Shown in pieces: positions 1 through 8,082 of a DNA stretch of 64,000 nt. The stretch is from JAOPZW01 sp963788935 (GTDB lineage Bacteria; Actinomycetota; Thermoleophilia; Solirubrobacterales; Solirubrobacteraceae). The DNA is taken from contig CAWBIM010000004.1 in NCBI GenBank assembly GCA_963788935.1, positions 62,001 through 126,000 on the forward strand, read 5' to 3'. The notes under the pieces are model-generated. The model made no database searches and was not told the DNA's origin. It saw nothing but the letters and a program-made list of their open reading frames with translations. The stretch's first letter is position 1, and each line of letters begins with the position of its first letter. The position numbers were made by a program, and so were the translations under genes.

Positions 1-227
1 CGGACGTACGGCAGCGTCCGCAGCCAGTTGACGCACGAGTACGTCCAGAAGTCGACGAGCACCACGCGGCCGCGCAGCGCCGTCGCGGTCAGGGGCCGTG
101 AGTTGAGCCAGACGTCCGCCTCGTCGAGCGAGGCGAGCGCGCCGTTGCGGGGCTGGGTCGCGGCCACGATGGACGGAGCCTCGCCGACGCGGTCCGCCCT
201 CGCCCCCGGGAGGACCCGGGTGCGCAC
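1..227 (-). CDS. Thioredoxin-like/redoxin protein, N-terminal fragment
   Basis: The gene reads leftwards off the window edge, so only about 75 N-terminal residues are visible. After a linker the frame gives LRGRVVLVDFWTYSCVNWLR, the beta-strand and active-site loop of the thioredoxin fold as seen in DipZ/TlpA-like redoxins. The usual CxxC is replaced by CVNW, so the resolving cysteine is missing; a one-cysteine (peroxiredoxin-like) mechanism or a non-redox role is possible. The start used is GTG at 227; the frame stays open further upstream without an ATG. No signal peptide is visible from this start. The family call is good; the function is uncertain. Confidence 0.6.
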   Translation of the reverse strand, partial: MRTRVLPGARADRVGEAPSIVAATQPRNGALASLDEADVWLNSRPLTATALRGRVVLVDFWTYSCVNWLRTLPYV

Positions 228-315
228 CCTGGTCTGTGCGCGGCCGGCGGTCCGGCGAGCGGCGTGCGTCGGCGCGCCGCCCGTGACGCGCGCGGTCGCC
301 GGGACGGGGCGAGGG

Positions 316-356
316 TGATGCGCGTTCTGCCGCCGTGGGGAACAGAACGCGCATCA
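316..356. terminator. Long hairpin downstream of the MTHFR gene
   Basis: Perfect 14-bp inverted repeat TGATGCGCGTTCTG (316-329) / CAGAACGCGCATCA (343-356) with a 13-base loop. It lies between the stop of the leftward MTHFR gene (452) and the start of the next leftward gene (227). There is no U-tract, as is common for actinobacterial terminators. The inner 25 bases (324-348) share GTT[C/G]TGCCG with the two hairpins at 18.1 kb. Confidence 0.5.
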
Positions 357-451
357 GCTCCGGCGTTCGAACCGCCGCGGCGCCCGCCCCCGCCGCACGA
401 ACGCCTCGCGATAACCCGGGTCGCCCCGGTCCGCCGCACCCGCCCGCCGGC

Positions 452-1372
452 CTACCGTCCGGCGGGCGAGGGCCCGAGGGCGTCGGCGGCGAGCTCCACG
501 ACCCGCGGCACCGCCTCGACCTCCCAGCCCGGAGCCATGAGGTGCACGCCGGCGACCTCCGGGATCTCGCGCAGGCGCGCGATGATCTCGGCCGCGATCG
601 CGATGCCCTCGTCCATCGCCCGCGTGCCGTCGAGCCCGCGCATGCGGGCGAACGTCGCGTCGTCGACCTCGACGCCCGGGATGCGGTCGTGCATGTACTC
701 GAGCGCCCGGTGGCTGCGCGGGGGCGTGACCCCGACCAGGATCGGGGCCGCCTCGGTGACGCCGGCGTCGACGACGGTTCCCAGCCATCGGGTGAACCGT
801 TCGACGTCGTAGACGATGTTGCTCTGGAACAGCGACACGCCCGCGTCGATCTTCGCGCGCAGGCGGTCGGGGGGGTCGACGAGCGGATTGGCGGCCCCGA
901 TGATCAGGAAGCTCGTCGGGATCTCGAGCGGCTCGCCGGCCGCCAGCCGCCCGTCGTTGAGCCCGGCGATCACGCTCGCGAGGCCGGCCGCGTCGACGTC
1001 GCGCACCTCGGCCGCGCGGCCCTCGTAGGGGCCGATCTCGACCGGGTCGCCGCCGAGCGCGAGGACGGACCGCACGCCCAACGCCCACGCTCCGAGCAGC
1101 TCCGCCTGCAGGGCCATGAGGTTCCGGTCGCGGCTGGTGAGCTGGAGGATCGGCTCGAGCCCCTCGTCGAGGAGCAGCGCCGCGCACGCGACCGGCGACA
1201 TCTTGACCGTCGCCGCCGGGTTGTCGGTGACGTTGACGGCCGTCACGTGATCCCGCAGCGCGCGTCCCGCCGCCCGGACGGAGGCCGCGTCGGGGTCGCG
1301 CGGCGGACCGAGCTCGGCCGTGACCGCGAATCCGCCGGCGGCCAACACGCCACCGAGTCGGGTCGCGCTCAT
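452..1372 (-). CDS. Short methylenetetrahydrofolate reductase-family protein
   Basis: 306 residues, the length of a single MTHFR TIM barrel (COG0685) without a regulatory domain. Visible family motifs are TAELGPPRD near residue 20 (conserved Glu), VTDNPAATVKMSP near 50, QLTSRDRN near 80, LALGGDP near 105, and GAANP and FQSNIVYD in the second half. The expected reaction is flavin-dependent reduction of methylene-tetrahydrofolate to methyl-tetrahydrofolate, supplying methionine synthesis. Start ATG at 1372 leaves a 121-bp divergent region shared with the metallo-hydrolase gene. The co-existence of a folate-type C1 enzyme with the methanopterin-type module 50 kb away is noteworthy. No methionine synthase gene is adjacent, and the actual pterin substrate is not proven. 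Confidence 0.8.
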   Translation of the reverse strand: MSATRLGGVLAAGGFAVTAELGPPRDPDAASVRAAGRALRDHVTAVNVTDNPAATVKMSPVACAALLLDEGLEPILQLTSRDRNLMALQAELLGAWALGVRSVLALGGDPVEIGPYEGRAAEVRDVDAAGLASVIAGLNDGRLAAGEPLEIPTSFLIIGAANPLVDPPDRLRAKIDAGVSLFQSNIVYDVERFTRWLGTVVDAGVTEAAPILVGVTPPRSHRALEYMHDRIPGVEVDDATFARMRGLDGTRAMDEGIAIAAEIIARLREIPEVAGVHLMAPGWEVEAVPRVVELAADALGPSPAGR

Positions 1373-1389
1373 CACGGACTCATACCACT

Positions 1390-1402
1390 GCGACCGGGTC
1401 GC
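1390..1402. promoter_or_regulatory. Palindrome in divergent promoter region
   Basis: GCGACC-G-GGTCGC (1390-1402) is a perfect short palindrome about 20 bp upstream of the leftward MTHFR start and about 90 bp upstream of the rightward hydrolase start. The position suits an operator shared by the divergent pair. GC-rich palindromes occur by chance in such DNA, so this is tentative. Confidence 0.3.
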
Positions 1403-1493
1403 AACGTGCCATTCCCCGGAGCGCTGTCCGTCCGGTGTCGCCGTCGGCGAGACTGCGGTCTGGCCCGCGACCCTCGAACGCCCAGGAGCACCG

Positions 1494-2243
1494 ATGCCGA
1501 CGCTCACCGTCCAGCTGGTCGGCGGCCCGACCGCCGTTCTCGAGTACGCCGGCCTGCGCTGGCTCACCGACCCGGCGTTCTCGCCGCCGGGCGAGTACGA
1601 GGGCGGGCTGCGCAAGACGACCGGGCCCGCGGTGGCGGCCGACGACGTCGGGGCGATCGACGTCGTCCTCCTCTCGCACGACCACCACAGCGACAACCTC
1701 GATCCCGCCGGCCGCGCGTTCCTCCCGCGCGCCGGGCAGGTCCTGACGACGGTCGCGGGCGCGGAGCGGCTGGGCGGCAACGCGACCGGGATCGAGCCCT
1801 GGTCGTCGGTGACGGTCGGCGAGGTCACGGTCACGGCGGTCCCGGCGCAGCACGGGCCGGACGGCACGGACCACATCACCGGCCCCGTGATCGGCTTCCT
1901 CCTCGCCGCGCCGGGCCTCGAGACCGTCTACGTCTCGGGCGACAACGCCTCGCTCGACGTCGTCCGCGCGATCGCCGACCGGGCCGGGCCGATCGGGGTC
2001 GCGATCCTGTTCGCCGGGGCGGTCCAGCTGCCGCATCGCTTCGACGGTGCCTACCTCACGCTGTCGAGCGACCGGGCGGCCGAGGCCGCGCGGATCCTCG
2101 GGGTGCGGGCGGTCGTGCCGGTCCACTACGAGGGGTGGTCGCACTTCACGCAGGGCGAGGCCGAGCTGCGCGCCGCCTTCGCCGGCAACGGCGTGAGCGA
2201 CCTGCTCGTCGTGGCCGGGCGCGGCGGGACCGTGAGCGTCTGA
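1494..2243 (+). CDS. MBL-fold metal-dependent hydrolase (UlaG/L-ascorbate lactonase-like)
   Basis: 249 residues. The metal-binding signature HDHHSD (residues 62-67, with LLS before it) is the HxHxDH-type motif of the metallo-beta-lactamase fold. Further ligands are expected in PAQHGPDG (about 115-122), YVSGDN (about 143-148) and the late PVHYEGW. Proteins of this type bind two metals and hydrolyse lactone, phosphodiester or thioester bonds; the substrate cannot be read from sequence. Start ATG 1494 follows an AGGAG-like site (ccaggagcaccg). The frame is open further upstream, but the hydrolase fold begins at MPTLTVQLVGG. No signal peptide, so cytoplasmic. Divergent from the MTHFR gene. Confidence 0.85.
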   Translation: MPTLTVQLVGGPTAVLEYAGLRWLTDPAFSPPGEYEGGLRKTTGPAVAADDVGAIDVVLLSHDHHSDNLDPAGRAFLPRAGQVLTTVAGAERLGGNATGIEPWSSVTVGEVTVTAVPAQHGPDGTDHITGPVIGFLLAAPGLETVYVSGDNASLDVVRAIADRAGPIGVAILFAGAVQLPHRFDGAYLTLSSDRAAEAARILGVRAVVPVHYEGWSHFTQGEAELRAAFAGNGVSDLLVVAGRGGTVSV

Positions 2244-2284
2244 CCCCGCCACTCCGTGTTCTCCCGGGCGGCCGCGGCTAGCGT

Positions 2285-3580
2285 GTGCGGCCGGTCGCAG
2301 GCGTCGGACACCGTCGTCGCCGGCACGCCGACCGCCCGACCACGTTGACCGCCCTACGCCCACCTTCCTCGCGCCCGCGCCCGGACTTCCGCCGCGACCG
2401 GCTGACCTGGGTCGCGTACGTGGTGCTCGCGTGGTTCGCCTACCTGCAGGCGGCGCCCGGGCTCGTCATCGCGCACCTCCGCGACGAGCTCGACCTGAGC
2501 TACTCGACCGGCGGCCTGCACGTCGCGGCGTTCGCCGCCGGCAGCATCGTCGCGGGCGTCGGGTCCGCCCGGCTCGAGGGCGTGCTCGGGCGCGGCCGGC
2601 TGCTCTGGTCGGCGGCCGCGATGATGGGCGCGGGCGCCATCGCGTTGACGGCCGGGCGCACCGCTGCCGTGACCGTCGGCTCCGTGTTCGTCATGGGCCT
2701 GGGCGGCGGGCTCGTCCTCGTGACGGTCCAGGCCGCGCTCGCCGACCAGCACGGCGAGCGGCGCGCGGTCGCGCTGGCCGAGGCCAACGTCGCGGCCAGC
2801 ATCGCGTACGTCGTGCTGATCGGCGTGCTGTCGCTGTCGGCCGCGCTGCACGCGGGCTGGCGGCTCGCGCTGCTGGCCTCGCTCGCGGTGCCGGCGCTCA
2901 TGTGGTGGAGCAACCGGCGGCTGGCGATCGACGCGCCGTCGCCGGCCGGCGTGACGGAGGGTCGGCTCCCAGCGGTGTTCTGGATCGCCGCCGGGATGCT
3001 GTTCTGCACGACGGCGGCCGAGTGGTGCATCACGGCCTGGGGCGCGACCTTCGTCGAGGACGCCGCCGGCGTGTCGACCGACGTCGCCGTCGCGCTGATG
3101 GCCGGCTACTTCGGCGGCGTGGTGGCCGGCCGCACGCTCGGCAGCCGCCTCGCGCGCCGGCACGATCCGGCGCGGCTGCTCGCGCTCGCCCTCGTCGTGA
3201 CCACCGCGGGGTTCGCGATCCTGTGGCCGTCGACCGGGCCGGTCCAGGCGGTGGTCGGCCTGACGCTCCTCGGGGTCGGGCTCGGGAACCTGTTCCCGAT
3301 GGGCATCTCCGTGACGGTCGCTCTCGCGCCGGCCCGGGCGGCGCTCGCGAGCGGGCGGGCGGTGGTGGTGACGTCGTTCGCGGTGCTGCTCGCGCCCCTC
3401 ACGGTCGGGACGCTCGCGGACGCGACGTCGCTGACGACGGCCCTCGGGGTCGTCCCGGTCGCCCTCGTGCTCGCGGCGGCGGGCCTCACGCTCGTCAGTC
3501 GCGCCCGGATTCGGGCGGGCGACGCGGTCGGAACGCCCGATGGCGCGCCCGTCGCCGTCGCCGGCCGCGGGGGTCAGTGA
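2285..3580 (+). CDS. MFS transporter
   Basis: About 410-431 residues with roughly twelve hydrophobic segments in two blocks of six and a hydrophilic centre near residue 215, the usual MFS plan. The first helix starts at TWVAYVVLAWFAYLQAAPG and is followed by the loop DELDLSYSTGGLHVAAFAAG. It is an inner-membrane carrier, probably proton-coupled; the substrate is unknown. Two starts are possible, GTG at 2285 or TTG at 2345; the later one removes an Arg-rich leader and looks more natural. The gene ends seven bases inside the convergent small gene at 3574-3762. No frame break was found. Confidence 0.8.
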   Translation: MRPVAGVGHRRRRHADRPTTLTALRPPSSRPRPDFRRDRLTWVAYVVLAWFAYLQAAPGLVIAHLRDELDLSYSTGGLHVAAFAAGSIVAGVGSARLEGVLGRGRLLWSAAAMMGAGAIALTAGRTAAVTVGSVFVMGLGGGLVLVTVQAALADQHGERRAVALAEANVAASIAYVVLIGVLSLSAALHAGWRLALLASLAVPALMWWSNRRLAIDAPSPAGVTEGRLPAVFWIAAGMLFCTTAAEWCITAWGATFVEDAAGVSTDVAVALMAGYFGGVVAGRTLGSRLARRHDPARLLALALVVTTAGFAILWPSTGPVQAVVGLTLLGVGLGNLFPMGISVTVALAPARAALASGRAVVVTSFAVLLAPLTVGTLADATSLTTALGVVPVALVLAAAGLTLVSRARIRAGDAVGTPDGAPVAVAGRGGQ

Positions 3581-3762
3581 AGCCGCCAGACCGCCTCGAT
3601 GTCGTCGAAGGCGACCTCGTGGACGCGTGCGCCGGCGCGGACGCGGACGCCGCCGGTGAGGCTCGAGCCGTCGTAGACGCCCTCGGTGAACCCGCCCGGG
3701 CTCAGGACGCGCAGGGACTGCCCCGGCCGCAGGACCCGACCCGTACGACTGCAGATCAGCAT
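3574..3762 (-). CDS. Small conserved-looking hypothetical protein (62 aa)
   Basis: A 62-residue reading frame from ATG 3762, with sequence resembling a small beta-rich domain (MLICSRTGRVLRPGQ at the start, FDDIEAVWRLH at the end). There is a Cys at residue 4 but no membrane segment. Its stop overlaps the end of the convergent MFS gene by seven bases, and its start faces the cupin gene across a 132-bp divergent spacer. I do not recognise a family. Gene-like amino-acid composition and position are the only support. Confidence 0.45.
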   Translation of the reverse strand: MLICSRTGRVLRPGQSLRVLSPGGFTEGVYDGSSLTGGVRVRAGARVHEVAFDDIEAVWRLH

Positions 3763-3894
3763 GGGATTCTCGCTTCGTCTCCGTTGGAAGGTCTCGCCCA
3801 AACGTAGGCCGCGCGGGGAACGCCCGTGTGTGACGTGGATCCGCCCGAATAGACTCCGCGCGGATCGGCCACCGGCGCGAGGAGGGGACGGCAG

Positions 3895-4352
3895 ATGAGC
3901 GGAGAGGGAGGCCCCGGCGCGCTCCAGGGCGGCGTGTCGCCCCCGCAGGACGGCGCCGAGTGGCACATCCTCGGCCACGTCTACTGGAACCGCGCGTGGT
4001 CGGAGGGCGTCCTTCGCGTTCGAGACCTACGACCCGCCCGGGACGTTCGTCCCGCCGCACGTCCATCCCACGCAGGACGAGTTCATCTTCGTCACCGAGG
4101 GCGTGCTCGGAGGTGGAGCTCGACGGGCAGCGCCAGACCGCCGGCCAGGGCTCGCTGGTGAAGATGCCGCGGGGCATTCCGCACGGCTACTTCAACACCA
4201 GCGACGAGCCCACGCGGTGCCTGTTCTGGGTCACGCCGGCCGGCCGGCTCAAGGAGCTGTTCGACCAGCTGCACGAGATGACGGACCTCGACGCGGTCGT
4301 GCGCGTGTCGGCCGAGCACGACGTCGAGTTCCTCCCTCCCGCCGAGGGCTGA
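3895..4352 (+). CDS. Cupin-domain protein (two frame breaks)
   Basis: Reading across two apparent +1 breaks (about 4007 and 4110) gives about 151 residues of a single cupin barrel. Motif 1 is PPHVHPTQDEFIFVTEG (HxHxxxxE type, residues about 52-68) and motif 2 is MPRGIPHGYFN (PxG...H). Both metal-binding histidine sets are present. The N-terminal strand HILGHVYWNRAWSE and the C-terminal helix LKELFDQLHEMTDLDAV are also intact. Single-cupin proteins of this kind bind a metal and act as dioxygenases, isomerases or small-molecule sensors; the substrate is unknown. Start ATG 3895. The three segments fit one family perfectly, so the breaks look like base insertions rather than decay. Confidence 0.7.
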
Positions 4353-4464
4353 GACCGACCGCACCACGCGCCGTTTTGCCCGTCGCGCGCGCGGGGAGGA
4401 GGGAGGACGCGGGCAGGGCGGGCCGCCGCAGGGCGGTCGCGGGTGCCCGTCGTCTTGGGAGGCG

Positions 4465-6465
4465 ATGTCGATGCTGCTGTGCCCGCGCCGTCGTTCGGCG
4501 CTCCTGTCGGTCGTGCTGTCCGCGTGCGGCCTCGCGCTGCTCGTACCGAGCGCGTCGCAGGCGCGCATCACGCGGATCGACGCGAAGGTCGTCGAGTCGC
4601 CGACGTTCGGCGGGCGGACGTTCGGGCGCGGTCGGCCAGTACGAGAAGCTGCGCGGCACGGCGTTCGGCGAGGTCGACCCGCGCGACCCGCACAACGCCG
4701 TCATCGCCGACATCCAGAACGCGCCGCGCAACGCGCGCGGGATGGTCGAGTACTCGACCGACATCTGGCTCGTCCGCCCGATCGACCGCTCGCGCGCGAA
4801 CCGGCGGCTGTTCTTCGAGCTCAACAACCGCGGCGACAACCGCTCGTTCGAGGCGCTCAACGACGCGACGACCGGGGGCAACGACCCGACGACCGCCGAG
4901 GACGCCGGCAACGGCTTCCTGATGAACCAGGGCTACACGATCCTCGAGGCGGGCTGGGATGCCACGGTCGCGCCGGGCGAGGATCGCTTCCAGATCTCGG
5001 TGCCGACGGCCCGCAACGCCGACGGCAGCAGCATCGTCGGGCCGTCGCTGGAGGAGTTCGTGATCGACGAGGCCACGACCGACGCGCAGCCGGTGACCTA
5101 CGCCAACGCCGCCGGCGCGTCGCAGGACGGCGCGGAGCTCACGTACCGCCTGCGCTACGACGACCCGCCCCAGCCGCTCCCGGCCTCCGCGTGGGCGTTC
5201 TCGCCCGACGGCAAGTCGGTCACGCTCCAGCCCAGCGGGACGCCGTTCGCGGTCGGCCTCTACGAGCTGACCTACCAGGCGAAGGACCCGCTCGTCGCCG
5301 GCCTCGGGTTCGCGGCGGTCCGCGACGTCGCGTCGTTCCTGCGCGGCAGGCGGGACATCGACGCGGTCGACAGCTTCGGCGTCAGCCAGCCGAGCCGCAC
5401 CATGAACGACTTCCTGCACCTCGGCTTCAACCAGGACGAGGACGGCCGGCAGGTCTTCGACGGCGTGCTCAACTGGATCGGCGGCGCGAGCGGGATCTTC
5501 ATGAACCAGCGCTTCGCGCAGCCGTTCCGCACGCACCGCCAGCACATCGGGCGCTGGTTCCCCGAGTACGAGTTCCCGTTCGCCAACCAGGTGCTCACGG
5601 ACCCGTTCACGGGCCGGACCGACGGCCGCCTGGCCCGCTGCGAGCAGACGCGCACGTGCCCGCGCATCCTCGAGGTCAACTCGGAGAACGAGTACTGGGC
5701 CAAGGCGGCGTCGGTGCTCCACACGGACCTCCAGGGCCGCGACCTCGGCGACGCGCCGGGCGTGCGCTCCTACCTGCTGTCGAGCCTGCCCCACGCCGCC
5801 GACGAGGGACCGGGCATCTGCCAGCAGCCGCGCAACCCGCTGCAGCCGAACACGGTCCTGCGCGCCATGCTCGTCGATCTCGCCGACTGGACGAGCGGGC
5901 GCCGGACGCCCGCCGGCGTCGCGCCTGCCGCGCCGCGCGGACGGGCACGCTCGTGCCGGCCGCGGCGCAGGCCGACGTCGGCTTCCCGAGCATCCCGGGC
6001 GTGACCTACAACGGCATCCACCACACGGGCGACCTGTTCGACTTCGGGCCGGACTTCGACGAGGGCGTGCTGAGCGTGCTGCCGCCGAGGCTCGTCGGCA
6101 CGCCGTATCCGGTGCAGGTCCCGCGCACCGACGCGGACGGCAACGACATCGCCGGCATCCGGATCCCCGACGTGGCGGTGCCGACGGCGACGTACACCGG
6201 GTGGAACCTGCGCCCGAGCGGCGACGGCTGCGACGCGTTCGGGATGGCGATCCCGTTCGCCCGCACGAAGGCCGAGCGGACGGCCGCCGGCGACCCGCGC
6301 CCGTCGCTCGCGGAGCGCTACCGCGACCACGCCCAGTACGTCCGCAAGGTCGCGCGCGCGGCGGCGCGCCTCGTGCGCCGGCGGCTGCTGCTGCCGGCGG
6401 ACGCGCGGGCGTTCGTGCAGAAGGCGCGGGCGAGCGACGTCGGGGAGACGCCGCGTAGCGGCTAG
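4465..6465 (+). CDS. Secreted alpha/beta-hydrolase domain protein (Abhydrolase_10-like), three frame breaks
   Basis: Starts at ATG 4465 after GGGAGG, with a Sec signal peptide ending near LLVPSASQA. Reading across +1 breaks at about 4632, 5917 and 5952 restores one protein of about 665 residues. Family features are GQYEKLRGTAFGEVDP, the NNRGDN segment, GYTILEAGWDA, FSLPxG-like strands, GVSQPSRTMNDFLHLGFN (nucleophile elbow region with Ser) and GVTYNGIHHTGDLFDFG near the C-terminus. This matches the large extracellular 'alpha/beta hydrolase domain-containing' family of esterase-like proteins of unknown substrate. The three shifts sum to +3, so the C-terminus returns to the starting frame, again pointing to single-base insertion errors. 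Confidence 0.7.
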   Translation: MSMLLCPRRRSALLSVVLSACGLALLVPSASQARITRIDAKVVESPTFGGRTFGRGRPVREAARHGVRRGRPARPAQRRHRRHPERAAQRARDGRVLDRHLARPPDRPLAREPAAVLRAQQPRRQPLVRGAQRRDDRGQRPDDRRGRRQRLPDEPGLHDPRGGLGCHGRAGRGSLPDLGADGPQRRRQQHRRAVAGGVRDRRGHDRRAAGDLRQRRRRVAGRRGAHVPPALRRPAPAAPGLRVGVLARRQVGHAPAQRDAVRGRPLRADLPGEGPARRRPRVRGGPRRRVVPARQAGHRRGRQLRRQPAEPHHERLPAPRLQPGRGRPAGLRRRAQLDRRRERDLHEPALRAAVPHAPPAHRALVPRVRVPVRQPGAHGPVHGPDRRPPGPLRADAHVPAHPRGQLGERVLGQGGVGAPHGPPGPRPRRRAGRALLPAVEPAPRRRRGTGHLPAAAQPAAAEHGPARHARRSRRLDERAPDARRRRACRAARTGTLVPAAAQADVGFPSIPGVTYNGIHHTGDLFDFGPDFDEGVLSVLPPRLVGTPYPVQVPRTDADGNDIAGIRIPDVAVPTATYTGWNLRPSGDGCDAFGMAIPFARTKAERTAAGDPRPSLAERYRDHAQYVRKVARAAARLVRRRLLLPADARAFVQKARASDVGETPRSG

Positions 6466-6477
6466 GCTCGCACGGCT

Positions 6478-6828
6478 CTGGGCGCGACCATCGTCCACAT
6501 CGCCACCCGTTCGGCCTGGGAGGCGGCTCGCCCCACGGGCCGTTACGCGCCGCCGTCCTTGGCCGCGGAGGGGTTCATCCACCTCTGCGGCGTCGATCAG
6601 GTCGTCGCGTGCGGCAACGCCCTGTTCGCCGGTCAGCCCGACCTGGTGCTGCTCTGCGTGGCCGTGCACCGCCTCGAGGCGCCGCTCAGATACGAGACCA
6701 GCGACGGCGAGTCGTTCCCGCACCTGTACGGCGCCCTGAACCCGGATGCGGTCGTCGCGGTCGTGCCGTTCGTCGAGGAGGCCGACGGCTTCGCGGTCCC
6801 GGCGGGCGTCCCCGGCCTGGGCTCGTAG
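6478..6828 (+). CDS. DUF952 family protein
   Basis: About 115 residues matching the DUF952 pattern: TIVHIATRSAWEAA, then LAAEGFIHLCGVDQVV (the conserved GFIH), LVLLCVAVHRLEAPLRYE, and FPHLYGALNPDAVVAVVPF. The family is small, cytoplasmic and of unknown function (related to ART-like folds). The conserved N-terminal strand begins before any ATG or GTG; the in-frame stop at 6463 leaves CTG 6478 as the only start that includes it, while TTG 6559 would remove about 25 conserved residues. The true start is therefore uncertain. It converges on the aldo/keto reductase remnant. Confidence 0.65.
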   Translation: MGATIVHIATRSAWEAARPTGRYAPPSLAAEGFIHLCGVDQVVACGNALFAGQPDLVLLCVAVHRLEAPLRYETSDGESFPHLYGALNPDAVVAVVPFVEEADGFAVPAGVPGLGS

Positions 6829-6835
6829 CCGCCCG

Positions 6836-7012
6836 TCACGCCGGCAGCGGCTCTCCCAGAATGCCGCGGACGCGCTCCATGCGCTCGGCGGGGAGCGGCC
6901 CGTGGTCGGCGGCGCCGACGTTCTCCTCCACCTGGGCGACGGTCCGGAACCCGGGGAGCGGGATGGTCGCCGGGCTGCGGCCCCAGATCCACCCGAGCGC
7001 GCCCTGGGCCGA
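6836..7012 (-). pseudogene. Aldo/keto reductase C-terminal remnant
   Basis: About 58 codons ending at the stop 6836-6838 encode the tail of an aldo/keto reductase: AQGALGWIWGRSP, TIPLPGFRTVAQVEEN (the NADP-binding RxxxQxxEN helix) and GPLPAERMERVRGILGEP. The N-terminal ~260 residues with the catalytic tetrad are absent. The fragment is fused, one base out of frame, directly to a truncated SDR gene upstream. It cannot be functional alone. Either a deletion removed the SDR 3' end and the AKR 5' end, or the assembly joined them wrongly. Confidence 0.7.
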
Positions 7013-7521
7013 CGAACAGGCCGAAACGCAGTACGACGGTGTCGCCGTCGAAGAGCTCGCGCGCGTTGCGCTCGGCTGTGAGCGCGCTCGTCGTCACGCC
7101 GCCGCCGGCGACCGGCGCATCCTCGTCGAGCCACGCGTCGCCGCCGTCGGCGTACACGAAGGCGATCGACTCCTGCACGAGCCGTGCCGCGCCGGCGGCC
7201 GAGGCGGCGCGGGCGATCGCCGCCGACGCCTCGGTCCGGATGCGGTCGTTCTCCGCCCAGGCGGACGGATCGGCCATGCGATCGGCGCTCGGGACGTGGG
7301 TCAGCAGGTTGACGACGGCGTCGGCGCCGTCGAACGCGCGCCGCAGGGAGGCCGCGTCGAACACGTCGGCCTCGACGGCGCGGGCCCCGAGGCCGCGCGA
7401 GCCGCTCGCGGCCGCGGGCGGAGCGCGTCACGCCCGTGACGCGGTGGCCCGCGGCGAGCAGCTCGCGGACGGCACGCCCTCCGATGACGCCGGTGGATCC
7501 GGTGATCACGATCTCGTTCAT
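7010..7521 (-). pseudogene. Truncated NAD(P)-dependent epimerase/SDR
   Basis: Starts at ATG 7521 with MNEIVITGSTGVIGG, the Rossmann TGxxGxxG motif, and continues across a +1 break at about 7392 into VEADVFDAASLRRAF, VVNLLTHVPSADRM, the SxxxxY-region equivalent VQESIAFVYADGG, and VVLRFGLFVGP. It then stops abruptly near 7012, about 170 residues in, where family members run to about 290. What follows is the tail of an aldo/keto reductase in the next frame. The C-terminal substrate domain is missing, so the gene is probably dead, unless the junction is an assembly artefact. Confidence 0.7.
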
Positions 7522-7575
7522 GCCCGACTGACGAGGTACCGCGCTCGAGCGTGACATGTCGCGTCGCGCGATGGA

Positions 7576-8025
7576 TCAGCGCTCGGCGGACGACCGCCGG
7601 AGGTCCTCCAGCTCCCGGCGCAGCGCCCGGTCCTGCTCCCAGCGCGCGGTCACGTCGCGCACGATCGCGCCGATCCCCCAGACACGGCCGGACGCGTCGC
7701 GGATGAGCGTGACGGTGAACTCGATCGAGATCCGCCCGCCGTCCGCGCGCACGGCCGGGACGGCGAGCATCCGTCCGGCGTAGTCCGTCTCGCCGGTCGC
7801 CATCACGCGGGCATAGCCCGCCCAATGGCGATCGCGCAGCTTCTCGGGGATGATCAGGTCGAGCGGCCGGCCGACCGCCTGCTCGCGCGCGTGGCCGAAC
7901 ATGCGCTCGGCGGCGCGGTTCCAGTACCGGATCGTCCCGTCGGCGTCGGCGACGATCACGGCGTCGTCGGCGTCCTCGACGAGCGCACTCAGCACATCCT
8001 CGGGCTCCGCCGGCCGCGCCGTCAT
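7576..8025 (-). CDS. Single PAS-domain protein
   Basis: 149 residues, almost entirely one PAS domain: LSALVEDADDAVIVADADGTI, YWNRAAERMFGHAREQAVGR, IIPEKLRDRHWAGYARVMATGE, then the PAC part GRISIEFTVTLIRDASGRVWGIGAIVRDVT and a short C-terminal coiled segment. There is no kinase, cyclase or output domain, so it may act as a stand-alone sensor or binding partner. The ligand (heme, flavin or other) cannot be told. Start ATG 8025. It lies between the SDR scar and the glycosidase gene on the same strand, separated by 57 bp. Confidence 0.85.
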   Translation of the reverse strand: MTARPAEPEDVLSALVEDADDAVIVADADGTIRYWNRAAERMFGHAREQAVGRPLDLIIPEKLRDRHWAGYARVMATGETDYAGRMLAVPAVRADGGRISIEFTVTLIRDASGRVWGIGAIVRDVTARWEQDRALRRELEDLRRSSAER

Positions 8026-8082
8026 GGCGAGACCCTGGCAGGGATCCGACCGATCGGGCGCGCGAGCGACCGGCTCCGGACG

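Noticed and set aside
363..378. GTTCGAACC near 363 as a tRNA T-arm
   Set aside because: No acceptor stem, anticodon arm or D-arm can be built around it.
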